Assembly: GCF_932526225.1 (NCBI RefSeq) | Contig: NC_064047.1 | Coordinates: forward strand, 15,117,621 to 15,181,620 | From: Nematostella vectensis | Lineage: Eukaryota > Cnidaria > Anthozoa > Actiniaria > Edwardsiidae | DNA length: 64,000 nucleotides | Reading direction: 5' to 3' | Shown here: positions 1 to 11,700 of the stretch, piece by piece | Numbering within the stretch: position 1 is the stretch's first letter | How the letters are laid out: the number at the start of each line of letters is the position of its first letter | Made by a program: the position numbers and the translations under genes | Notes under the pieces: model-generated | Told to the model about the DNA's origin: nothing | The model's database searches: none | Seen by the model: only the letters and a program-made list of their open reading frames with translations

Positions 1-410
<410 letters not shown>

Positions 411-880
411 TATTAATTGTTATTAATTGTTATTAATTGTTATTAATTGTTATTAATTGTTATTAATTGTTATTAATTGTTATTAATTGTTATTAATTGT
501 TATTAATTGTTATTAATTGTTATTAATTGTTATTAATTGTTATTAATTGTTATTAATTGTTATTAATTGTTATTAATTGTTATTAATTGTTATTAATTGT
601 TATTAATTGTTATTAATTGTTATTAATTGTTATTAATTGTTATTAATTGTTATTAATTGTTATTAATTGTTATTAATTGTTATTAATTGTTATTAATTGT
701 TATTAATTGTTATTAATTGTTATTAATTGTTATTAATTGTTATTAATTGTTATTAATTGTTATTAATTGTTATTAATTGTTATTAATTGTTATTAATTGT
801 TATTAATTGTTATTAATTGTTATTAATTGTTATTAATTGTTATTAATTGTTATTAATTGTTATTAATTGTTATTAATTGT
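411..880. repeat. 10-bp tandem array, TATTAATTGT
   Basis: Forty-seven consecutive copies of TATTAATTGT with no substitution that I can see. The array lies within ATT-rich DNA. Such uniformity suggests recent expansion or active homogenisation. Confidence 0.95.
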
Positions 881-1122
881 TATTAATTATTATTATTATT
901 ATTATTATTGTTATTAATTGTTATTAATTGTTATTATTATTATTATTAATTGTTATTAATTGTTATTAATTATTAATTATTATTATTATTAATTATTATT
1001 ATTATTAATTATTATTATTAATTATTATTATTATTATTATTAATTATTATTATTATTAATTATTATTATTATTATTAATTATTATTATTATTATTAATTA
1101 TTATTATTATTAATTATTATTA
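881..1122. repeat. ATT/AATTATT low-complexity DNA
   Basis: Irregular ATT and AATT repeats. No gene or regulatory signal is visible. Confidence 0.9.
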
Positions 1123-1207
1123 TGTAATCATATTACCTAGCTGTTGAAACCCTGTGCCTGTTCGAACCATCCCCTAAAACCCTGCACCCTTACTTTAAAA
1201 ACCCTTA
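1123..1207 (+). repeat. Dispersed end motif, copy 1 (TTACCTAGCT...)
   Basis: A short non-AT islet begins near TTACCTAGCT and continues with degenerate 'aaaccctg' and 'accatccc' blocks. The same islet, also preceded by AT-rich DNA, recurs at 4431 and 8521, where it marks the left edge of the two element copies. Here it is followed only by AT-rich DNA, so it may be a solo end of a deleted copy. The similarity is visible by eye; the family is not one I can name. Confidence 0.6.
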
Positions 1208-1770
1208 ATTTTAATTCTTCTTACTATTAATTATTATTACTATTAATTATTATTATTTTTTAATATTATTATTTATTGTTATTATTGATAATTTTAACTA
1301 TTAATTAATATTAATAATTATTAATTATTAATATTAAATAATTATTAATATTAATTAATTATTATTATTTATTAATTATTAATTATTACTATTCATAAAA
1401 AAATTATTAATTAATAATTTTTATTATTGTTTGTTATTATTAATTAACTTTTTTTATTTATTTATTATTATTATTAATTTATTATTATTATTAATTATTA
1501 TTATTAATGAGTGTTATTAATTATTATTATTTATTATTATTATTAATTATGATTATTAGTTATTATTTATTATTATTATTAATTAATTTTGTATCTTATT
1601 ATCCTTATTCTTATTATTTATTGTTATTATTAATAATTACTACCCTTTTTTTTTTTATTAATGATTATTAATTATTATAATTATTAATTAATGATTATTA
1701 TTTATTATTATTATTATAAATTATTATTATTGTTATTAATTAATATTATTATTAATAGATATTATCAATT
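1208..1770. repeat. AT-rich low-complexity DNA
   Basis: Irregular TTA, AATT and ATTT tracts. No gene is seen. Confidence 0.9.
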
Positions 1771-1926
1771 GCTATTGCTATTGCTATTGCTATTGCTATT
1801 GCTATTGCTATTGCTATTGCTATTGCTATTGCTATTGCTATTGCTATTGCTATTGCTATTGCTATTGCTATTGCTATTGCTATTGCTATTGCTATTGCTA
1901 TTGTTATTGTTATTGTTATTGTTATT
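1771..1926. repeat. (GCTATT)22 followed by (GTTATT)4
   Basis: Twenty-two perfect GCTATT hexamers pass directly into four GTTATT hexamers. The open frame across it encodes poly-Leu only because of the repeat and is not a gene. Confidence 0.95.
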
Positions 1927-2193
1927 AATTATAGTTATTGTTATTAATTATAGTTATTGTTATTAATTATAGTTATCGTTATTAATTATAGTTATCGTTA
2001 TTAATTATAGTTATCGTTATTAATTATAGTTATCGTTATTAATTATAGTTATCGTTATTAATTATAGTTATCGTTATTAATTATAGTTATCGTTATTAAT
2101 TATAGTTATTGTTATTAATTATAGTTATTGTTATTAATTATAGTTATTGTTATTAATTATAGTTATTGTTATTAATTATAGTTATTGTTATTA
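1927..2193. repeat. 19-bp minisatellite (AATTATAGTTATYGTTATT)
   Basis: About 14 copies of a 19-bp unit. The central copies carry a C in place of T (TTATCG instead of TTATTG), while copies at both edges carry T. The unit ends in GTTATT, the hexamer that immediately precedes it. Confidence 0.9.
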
Positions 2194-4430
<2,237 letters not shown>

Positions 4431-4600
4431 ATGTACCCATATTACCTAGCTCTTGAAACCCTGCACCCGTTTCAACCATCCTGCACCTCCTAGACCAAGC
4501 CATTGATACCCTGTACCCCTGTGTACCCACTCATTCATAACTTGCACCCCTATGACCGTTCTTGATATCATTGACCCTTATTACCATTTCTTGAGTCCTC
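4431..4600 (+). repeat. Dispersed end motif, copy 2 (left edge of virus-like element)
   Basis: Begins ATGTACCCATATTACCTAGC and continues through about 150 bp of degenerate 'ccctgcaccc', 'ccctgtacccc' and 'cttgcaccccta' blocks. This marks the switch from AT-rich DNA to the GC-richer element. Similar blocks in reverse-complement orientation occur at 16516-16765, so the pair looks like degenerate terminal inverted repeats enclosing 4.4-16.8 kb. A terminal-repeat role is inference. Confidence 0.55.
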
Positions 4601-4710
4601 GATCGTAGTTCGCGACCGTGAAGAAGCTGCTTATCTGACAAACCTCCTTGTGGGCACGTACCACTTATTAACTTTGAGCATGCCGACGAGGCTCATCTGA
4701 TCTAAAGACG

Positions 4711-5262
4711 GTGTCCGACGCTCACAATGGTACCATATCAAGGCCAATCCGCCTGGGGCGGATTGCTCGCGAAGACGTCCTCCGGGTGTGTGCACAGATG
4801 CCACAAACTTATAGGCGGTGCACAGTGGAGCGAAATCCGAGCGGCTTGAAATTCGAAGAAGTCCGGGAACAAGCACTGCTCTTAATGCCTCGCGGTGAAG
4901 GCTCAAACACCTACCACTAATTCCTCTGCATACCCGCGGAGAAGCGGATAGAGGAATGGAGACCCTCAGACCTGGAACACAAACTCGACTGTCTCGCAGA
5001 AGTAATCATCATTGACGAGTGCTGTAAGGTACAGACTAAAGTGCTACGTGCAATCCTAGAGTATCTGGCCACGCTGCCGTGGCAGGTCCCGCTCTGGGGA
5101 GTTATAGGGGCCTCACGGTATGCTCGAGGAGTGAGAACATCCGCTGGTTCGAGTCCGACTACCGCTGCCTATGTGAAGACACTGCGGAAAGCCGTACAGT
5201 ACATGCGACGGCCTGCTCTCCAGGCTCAACTATCCAAACTGCGAGACGTCTTATCATAGACC
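4711..5262 (+). pseudogene. Helicase-type ATPase remnant (virus-like element)
   Basis: One frame reads through 4711-5100 apart from a TAA at 4918-4920. It contains an IIIDE Walker B-like motif at 5005-5019, followed by a helix rich in Leu and Val. The coding signal then appears to pass to another frame near 5115-5180 (ESDYRC) and back again near 5180-5260, so at least two frameshifts are likely. I see no convincing Walker A motif, and the later helicase motifs are absent, so the gene is truncated as well as shifted. From memory, a similar helicase followed by an HNH domain occurs in large DNA elements and viruses of invertebrates. That assignment is by recollection and moderate. It is not functional here. 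Confidence 0.5.
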
Positions 5263-5272
5263 ACAGCTTAGA

Positions 5273-5722
5273 GTGCTGCATCACGAATGCTGTATACACC
5301 TAAACCCTACGCCCAGTGAAGAGCTCATCATAGCGCGAATCAAGCGATACGCTATAGACTACAAGCAGAAGGGTCGCACAAAGTATACGGGATCGCACTA
5401 CGTTCTAACGGTAGACCACGTAGTCGGCATGATTGCTGACGCGATAAAGAAGTGCACGGCCTGTGGCACTCAGCTTCTGTTTCAGGGATACACCAAGAGC
5501 CAATGCTTCAGTATCGACAGGCTGGACGACAGTCAGGAATGTACAAGTGGAATGTCAGACTCACGTCCTGTTGCAATACATTGCCGACACATAATGGCGG
5601 CGAAGCGCATGTTCGACGAAGAACTCACATGGCCAAAAGTCCTCATTATTGATGACGTGCTGGTTGATGACAAGAGCATGGTTGATGACAAAGCTCCAAC
5701 AGACCACGGGGTGAAGGTCTAA
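5273..5722 (+). pseudogene. HNH / endonuclease VII-like nuclease remnant
   Basis: An open frame of 149 codons carries a CxxC pair (codons at 5453 and 5462) and, about 20 residues later, FSIDRLDD. That matches the first half of an HNH nuclease with a structural zinc site. The second half (NVRLT, then a Cys/Asn-rich stretch) lies in a different frame from about 5545, so one frameshift separates the halves and the remaining tail of the open frame is probably nonsense. It directly follows the helicase remnant, which agrees with a helicase-HNH fusion or neighbour pair in the parent element. The enzyme is inactive as encoded. Confidence 0.6.
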
Positions 5723-6054
5723 CGGGCTGAGCCAGGTCCAGTCTCCAACAGGCGGTTGCCGTTTGCTCAGGTAGTGCCGAGGCGCTCTTTCTGACGTCGG
5801 TAGGCCCTCGGAAAACGACATTACGAATCTCTTAACGCACTCGCTGTCTGCGTGCCACAACTCGAGGCTTCGGTTAGCAATGTCACCAAAGCCAACGACA
5901 CCTTCGGTGTCATTCACCCATCGACAACACCTTCGGTGTCATCGACTTGTCTAGCTTAGCAGCGACTGCTACCTCGTGCATAGCACTCCACAACCGGTCT
6001 GCAATACGCGCAGTATGGAAAAGGGCCGCCAGATCTAAATCACAGCGAGCGGCT
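5723..6054. other. No identifiable gene; small palindromic duplication
   Basis: A minus-strand open frame overlaps this region, but I recognise nothing in it. A short palindrome, GACACCTTCGGTGTC, occurs around 5898 and again with one change around 5930. The region is probably decayed element DNA. Confidence 0.5.
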
Positions 6055-6275
6055 TTATGCCATCTTGCCGTACTTTGCGCTTGCCAATCGAAGATTTTTG
6101 TCGCCGCTGTTGGTAGCGTCCATATAGTCTTGTTGGTATTTTTCGAGTGCCTTGTCGTGCCTCTCCTTCTCAGCTAACGCAGGGCTCTCATCGTTCGGCA
6201 GGAACTTCAAAGCGACGCAAAGGCGGATGCAAAGCATCCGCAATGGCTGACAACATTTTTGCGTAGTTCATGGCG
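6055..6275 (-). pseudogene. Hypothetical charged protein remnant of the element
   Basis: Two adjacent minus-strand frames look coding. One begins MNYAKMLSAIADAL near 6270. The second, ending at 6055, contains AEKERHDKALEKYQQDY, a highly charged and probably helical or coiled-coil stretch. They appear to be one gene broken by a frameshift near 6200. I do not recognise a family. The position, downstream of the capsid and ATPase genes on the same strand, suggests a structural or accessory gene of the element. Confidence 0.4.
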
Positions 6276-6643
6276 TTCGCGGTGAAGTCTTCGCGCCAAA
6301 CCTTGCGCCCAACCCAGCCAATACCGGTGATTGGTGATGGTCTGTGTAATCTTGCTTTGCTGCGTCTTCGACATTGCGATGCACCAACGTACGGATATGG
6401 AGTGGGCTCTCGTGTTTAAATGTCTGTTTATCCCATGGCTAACAATCGTGGTTTTATTGTCCGGGTCGGCCCGCCGGAACGGCGAGCGGTGGTTGCTGTG
6501 CATTCGTGGGCGAGTCACGTGAGTCACGTCGTCGGTACATTCGGCCTACGTGTGTGTCTAGGCCGATCAATGACACTAGAAGACCAGCGACCCCGATAAC
6601 CGAGCTGGCCGACAAAGCAGAGTTGCTTTCCGGGACTGGTGTG
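6276..6643. other. Element DNA without a recognised gene
   Basis: A 106-codon minus-strand frame covers part of this stretch, but its composition is arginine- and histidine-rich and it matches nothing I recognise. It may be leader or decayed coding DNA. Confidence 0.4.
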
Positions 6644-6728
6644 CGTTGAGTCGCCGGTCGCTAGCGAGTCGCAGGGAGCATTATAGCTCTCGCGTCCCTG
6701 CGACTCGCTAGCGACCGGCGACTCAACG
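6644..6728. repeat. Perfect inverted repeat, 34-bp arms, 17-bp loop
   Basis: Left arm 6644-6677 (starts CGTTGAGTCGCCGG) and right arm 6695-6728 are exact reverse complements separated by 17 bases. The surrounding genes carry many mutations, yet the arms match without error. It could be a recent inverted duplication, a small foldback element, or a functional hairpin such as an origin or terminator. It is not repeated at 8597, in the second element copy. Confidence 0.95.
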
Positions 6729-6941
6729 TGTTGCACAGCTTTTTTCTGTGTTCGGTTCCACTTTTACAAGCGCCTTCCAACTTCGACTTGTCCAGGGTGT
6801 ATAGGTCGGGTCGCGGGTGGTCCGTGGCTAGTGATTCTCTCAACTAACGCGGAAAGCGTACGTGCAGGTTAATGAGCAGTTTGTTAGTCAGGTTGCACGA
6901 GATGCTGTGCACTAATAATTCCATGAGGTTCCTCCATTTGT
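6725..6941 (-). pseudogene. Hypothetical element gene, copy 1
   Basis: A minus-strand frame runs from about 6941 to 6725 with a single internal stop near 6843. It contains MELLVHSIS and DHPRPDLYTLDKSKLEGA. Its product is unknown. A second, diverged copy lies at 8597-8783 in the same orientation relative to the neighbouring repeat, so the segment is a true component of the element. The right arm of the 34-bp hairpin touches its 3' end. Confidence 0.45.
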
Positions 6942-7101
6942 GATGCAACTATTTGGTTGCTGAAGAAGTGGGATTGGGGACTTGGATTGCAGACTCGCAA
7001 TCTGGTGAGTCCGCGACTGCTACCTCGTGTTGACACCGCGTCACATGACGTGCTACGTGTAACGCCACGACGGCTAAAGCCATCAAACGACCGCAGCGTA
7101 G
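6942..7101 (-). repeat. Partial unit of the 918-bp repeat
   Basis: About 160 bp almost identical to the start of the 918-bp units found from 8784 on (GCGACTATTTGGTTGCTGAA onward). It stops abruptly after 'gcagcgtagaga', where packaging-ATPase sequence begins. On the minus strand it corresponds to the 3' end of the gene downstream of the ATPase, so an internal deletion fused the ATPase N-terminus to that tail. Confidence 0.85.
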
Positions 7102-7244
7102 AGAGTTTTGTTGTAGACAAAGGTAGGGCGTACGATGTAGTCAAACTTGCCTCAGAAAGTGCCGCGTAGCCGGTCCACTATGAATCTAGTCTTCCCGCAT
7201 GACGTTGGGCACACGATGAGAGCGTTAAATGGGATGCTTAGTAT
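7099..7244 (-). pseudogene. A32/FtsK-like packaging ATPase, N-terminal remnant
   Basis: This is the start of the genome-packaging ATPase of the HerA/FtsK superfamily used by double-jelly-roll capsid viruses and Polintons. The P-loop reads CPTSCGKT, with Cys where the family normally has the first Gly. It is followed by FIVDRL, an in-frame stop at 7152-7154, and then FDYIV...PTFVYNKT, the expected second conserved block. The reading frame would begin at 7244 with ATA rather than ATG and overlaps the capsid gene stop by 7 nt. The rest of the gene is missing here; C-terminal parts survive in the 918-bp array and at 15831-16232. Confidence 0.7.
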
Positions 7245-8120
7245 TGTATGGACTCTAGCTGTCCGTTCATAAGCTTCATTTGGGCGTCGGACACCACAAA
7301 CACGTGACAGTTTACGGTACCCATGCCTGAAACTAGGCGCTCCGCTGCCACTGACGGACCTCCTCTTCGCCTCCCTCAAAAAATCCGTTGGGCGTAGTCG
7401 TTTGTGACGCGAACGTTCTTGATGGCGGGGTACACGAACTTCTCAGAGTCGCGAGCCCCTGCCGTGTATGGCTTCACAAAGAGGAGCAGCAGACCACTCA
7501 TAGACCTTCGCGGCAGGTTGTCACTCTCGTTGATTATGCTGTCTGTCCCTTTGTTAATCACGAAGTTCTTGTGGAGGTTCACTTTCTATTTGAAGAACGT
7601 TGTGCCGTTTTGGTAGGCGGCAGCTGCAGACGAGGTTGTCGTCCTCGCAGAGCGCCCTTGGGTACAACGCCGTCGTCAGCGGAGAATGGTCTAGCGGGAT
7701 GGTGTACTACTCCCGTGGGCGGCGTTTAGAGCTTTCTCCTTGGCGTTACTAGTCGCTTTATCGCCAGCCCTGGAGCGAAGCTTGCGCATGTTTTCTGACT
7801 TTATGCCCTGCTCCAATCGATCTTGGACAGGTAAAGCTCCTCATAAGTCTTGAAGACATCGTAGCGGTTGGTGTCCTGGAGCGTTTCTCCTGCAAACGTG
7901 ATTTTGAGACGAGATTTCGGACGACGTTGTTCTCGACTGTATTATTTGCTTGGCCTGAGATGGAGAGATCGAAACCGACCCTCAAGGAGCCAGGCACGAG
8001 CGTGACGCCTTCCGATAGCTTTAGGATCGCCACATATAGCGTCTCGCCGGAAGAAGCCGTCGACGGGTTGAGAGGAGTTCTCAATGTTCGTTGGGGGTCA
8101 AGTTTATCGATGACTGACAT
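7238..8120 (-). pseudogene. Double-jelly-roll major capsid protein remnant
   Basis: The N-terminal part (open frame from 8120) contains TLVPGSLRVGFDLSISG followed by an asparagine-rich turn. It shifts frame near 7895 into FAGETLQDTNRYD. The C-terminal half is in a third frame: a stop near 7585, then PRRSMSGLLLLFVKPYTAG and a Glu-Lys-Phe strand, a second stop at 7376, and a tail NCHVFVVSDAQ ending with TAA at 7238-7240. The block order agrees with major capsid proteins of Polinton/adintovirus-like elements as I remember them. Part of the middle and part of the second jelly roll are missing, so it cannot encode a working protein. The packaging ATPase follows immediately, which is a typical neighbour. 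Confidence 0.65.
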
Positions 8121-8400
8121 TCCTAGTAGTACGGAGTCACGTGACTATTGCTGCGATATCGTAGATCGAACGCAATGCCTCTCCTTAGGCAAGCCTTCAA
8201 ACGTTCTCGCTTGCCTAGAAACCCGCGAGAGACCGCACGAGAAAGTCGTCTATGGACCCGACATCCCCGTTTGTGTCGCAGCATCTTCCTCTGAGTATGT
8301 CTCCAGTATCCAAAGATGGATCAGGGATGACTGCGGTAGACGGATAGAGTTTAAGGGCAAGCCTGTTCGCCTCGTATTAGAGCTGACCGTTCCGACATAA
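8113..8400 (+). pseudogene. Penton-like minor capsid protein, C-terminal part
   Basis: The 3' part of an open frame that ends with TAA at 8398. It includes YCCDIVDRTQ, GKPSNVLA and RDDCGRRIEFKGKPVRLVLE. The last block is the conserved C-terminal strand pair that I associate with penton-type minor capsid proteins of Polinton-like elements. The frame continues upstream to 7927, but there it overlaps the major capsid gene on the other strand, so the N-terminus is probably gone and the upstream part is a shadow. The two capsid genes are head-to-head. Confidence 0.55.
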
Positions 8401-8520
8401 CAAACATGGCAAATAGCGACGTTAGCGCTGGTGCCATATACCACTCGTTTCCCAGTATACATATACATATATATTTGAATGATTATTAATTATTATTCTA
8501 TATAATTATTAATTATTATA
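8401..8520. other. Boundary spacer between element copies
   Basis: A short unique stretch passes into about 55 bp of TA and AATTATT sequence. This recreates the AT-rich context that precedes the end motif at 4431. It separates the first element copy from the rearranged second copy. Confidence 0.6.
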
Positions 8521-8596
8521 ATGTACCCATAGTACCTAGCTCTTGAATCCCTGTACCTGTTTGAACCATCCCCTAAAACCTTCTACCTCCATCCTT
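8521..8596 (+). repeat. Dispersed end motif, copy 3
   Basis: Begins ATGTACCCATAGTACCTAGC and matches the islets at 4431 and 1123 for about 60-70 bp in the same orientation. It marks the start of the second, rearranged element copy. Confidence 0.6.
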
Positions 8597-8783
8597 CGTT
8601 CGGTTCCACTTTGCCAAGCGCCTTCCAGCTTCGACTTGTGTATAGGTCGGGTCGCGGGTGGTTCGGTGCTCGTGATTCTCTCAACTAACCCCGAAAGCGT
8701 ACGTGCAGGTTAATAAGCAGTTTGTTAGTCAGGTTGCGCGAGATGCTGTGCACTTATAATTCCATGAGGTTCCCATTTGTGAT
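8597..8783 (-). pseudogene. Hypothetical element gene, copy 2
   Basis: Diverged duplicate of 6750-6941, including 'ggtcgggtcgcgggtgg' and 'aagcgtacgtgcaggttaat'. Small deletions break the frame relative to copy 1. The duplicated tract continues without interruption into the first 918-bp unit, as copy 1 does into its partial unit. Confidence 0.6.
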
Positions 8784-11700
8784 GCGACTATTTGGTTGCT
8801 GAAGAAGTGGGATTGGGGACTGGGATTGCAGACTCGCAATCTGGTGAGTCCGCGACTGCTACCTCGTGTTGACACCGCGTGTCAGTGCCGTTGGTGTTCA
8901 CATGACGTGCTACGTGTAACGCCACGACGGCTAGCCATCAAACGACCGCAGCGTAGAGACAGGCTTCCGCACAATGTGCGAAGCTCGTTGGTGATGATGT
9001 AGTCAGACACGAGGTAATTGTGAAGATCGATCACACTGTCTATCGGCAGCGTCTATCTGCAGCGTCTATCTGCCAGGGCTTATGTAGTCAGGCTGGCTAG
9101 AGCGGTCTCGTATCGCATCTCGTACTTTCTCACCTCCTCGGCGCTCATGCGTTGTTTGACGTCGTCGTGAGTCACGGCCTTGACTACCATTCTCTCGACT
9201 TCCCCGAGGCTACGAGAATCGCGAGTTTCTCCCTCGCGTCTGCTATCTCAGTTTGCTTACCTCCGGTAGCTGACTGCGTCAAGCATTCCAATGACTCGAT
9301 ATCTGCGGCGCCCCCCTCAAAAAGACTCAAAGGATTCGTCGCTCATCATGGTACACGTGCGTCGTCAAGTGTGATCAATGCGTTTTCGTGGGCGGTGGTT
9401 TATTGCGCTTACCGTTCAACTAGAGCGAGTATAAGGGTGACGCAAGAAAAATTCTAACTTCGAGAACTTTTTCGTCTTGAGGGCCTTCATGTACTCTTTC
9501 ATCCTCTCTTCTGAGAGCTCCGCGCCGTAGTTATGCAGGATTGCTTTCATGTCCGCCTTGCTAAAGGTGTAGGAGACTTATACCCATGGCGCGCGCTGAA
9601 CGCCAAGTTAACGAGCTGGTCAGAGCGCCTCTTAACGTCTTTCGAAGACAGCGAAGACAAACCTCAGCAGTATGTCGATCTGACCCACCTCAGGTGTGAC
9701 GATAAACAGCGACTATTTGGTTGCTGAAGAAGTGGGATTGGGGACTGGGATTGCAGACTCGCAATCTGGTGAGTCCGCGACTGCTACCTCGTGTTGACAC
9801 CGCGTGTCAGTGCCGTTGGTGTTCACAGACGTGCTACGTGTAACGCCACGACGGCTAAAGCCATCAAACGACCGCAGCGTAGAGACAGGCTTCCGCACAA
9901 TGTGCGGAGCTCGTTGGTGATGATGTAGTTAGACACGAGGTAATTGTGAAGATCGATCACACTTTCTATCGGCAGCGTCTGTCTGCCAGGGCTTATGTAG
10001 TCAGGCTGGCGAGAGCGGTCTCGTATCGCTTCTCGTACTTTCTCACCTCCTCGGCATTCATGCGTTGTTTGACGTCGTCGTGAGTCACGGCCTTGCCTAC
10101 CATCTCTCTCGACTTCCCCGAGGCTACGAGAATCGCGAGTTTCTCCCTCGCGTCTGCTATCTCAGTTTGCTTACCTCCTGTAGCTGGCTGCGTCAAGCAT
10201 TCCAATGACTCGGTATCTGCGGCGCCCCCCTCAAGAAGACTCTCAAAGTATTTGTCGCTCATCATGGTACACGTGCGTCGTCAAGTTTGGTCAATGCATT
10301 TTCGTTTGGGTTGGTTTACTGCGCTTACCGTTCAACTAGAGCGAGTATAGGGTGACGCAAGCAAAACTCTAACTTCGAGAACTTTTTCGTCTTGAGAGCC
10401 TTTATGCACTCTTTTATCCTCTCTTCTGTGAGCTCCGCGCCGTAGTTATGCAGGATTGCTTTCATGTCCGCCTTGCTAGGGGTGTAGGAGACTTATACCC
10501 ATGGCGCGCGCTGAACGCCAAGTTAACGAGCTGGTCAGAACGCCTCTTAACGTCTTTCGAAGACTGCGAAGACAAACCTCAGCAGTATGTCGATCTGACC
10601 CACCTCAGGTGTGACGATAAACAGATGCGACTATTTGGTTGCTGAAGAAGTGGGATTGGGGACTGGGATTGCAGACTCGCAATCTGGTGAGTCCGCTACC
10701 TAGTGTTGACACCGCGTGTCAGTGCCGTTGGTGTTCACAGACGTGCTACGTGTAACGCCACGACGGCTAAAGCCATCAAACGACCGCAGCGTAGAGACAG
10801 GCTTCCGCACAATGTGCGGAGCTCGTTGGTGATGATGTAGTTAGACACGAGGTAATTGTGAAGATCGATCACACTTTCTATCGGCAGCGTCTGTCTGCCA
10901 GGGCTTATGTAGTCAGGCTGGCTAGAGCGGTCTCGTATCGCTTCTCGTACTTTCTCACCTCCTCGGCATTCATGCGTTGTTTGACGTCGTCGTGAGTCAC
11001 GGCCTTGCCTACCATCTCTCTCGACTTCCCCGAGGCTACGAGAATCGCGAGTTTCTCCCTCGCGTCTGCTATCTCAGTTTGCTTACCTCCTGTAGCTGGC
11101 TGCGTCAAGCATTCCAATGACTCGGTATCTGCGGCGCCCCCCTCAAGAAGACTCTCAAAGTATTTGTCGCTCATCATGGTACACGTGCGTCGTCAAGTTT
11201 GGTCAATGCATTTTCGTTGGCGTTGGTTTACTGCGCTTACCGTTCAACTAGAGCGAGTATAGGGTGACGCAAGCAAAACTCTAACTTCGAGAACTTTTTC
11301 GTCTTGAGAGCCTTTATGCACTCTTTTATCCTCTCTTCTGTGAGCTCCGCGCCGTAGTTATGCAGGATTGCTTTCATGTCCGCCTTGCTAGGGGTGTAGG
11401 AGACTTATACCCATGGCGCGCGCTGAACGCCAAGTTAACGAGCTGGTCAGAACGCCTCTTAACGTCTTTCGAAGACTGCGAAGACAAACCTCAGCAGTAT
11501 GTCGATCTGACCCACCTCAGGTGTGACGATAAACAGATGCGACTATTTGGTTGCTGAAGAAGTGGGATTGGGGACTGGGATTGCAGACTCGCAATCTGGT
11601 GAGTCCGCGACTGCTACCTCGTGTTGACACCGCGTGTCAGTGCCGTTGGTGTTCACAGACGTGCTACGTGTAACGCCACGACGGCTAAAGCCATCAAACG

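Noticed and set aside
1180-1207. Telomere-like CCCTAA strings in the end-motif islet
   Set aside because: Only scattered 'ccctaaaaccctg' and 'aaaaaccctta' occur; there is no run of tandem hexamers.
6957-7169. Plus-strand open frames in the 918-bp units (MLKKWDWGLGLQ..., MPTISLDFPEAT..., MQDCFHVRLARG...)
   Set aside because: They lie antisense to recognisable minus-strand ATPase and downstream-gene sequence.
7927-8112. N-terminal part of the plus-strand open frame that ends at 8400
   Set aside because: It lies opposite the recognisable capsid protein N-terminus, so it is probably a shadow. Only the part after about 8113 looks like the penton-type protein.
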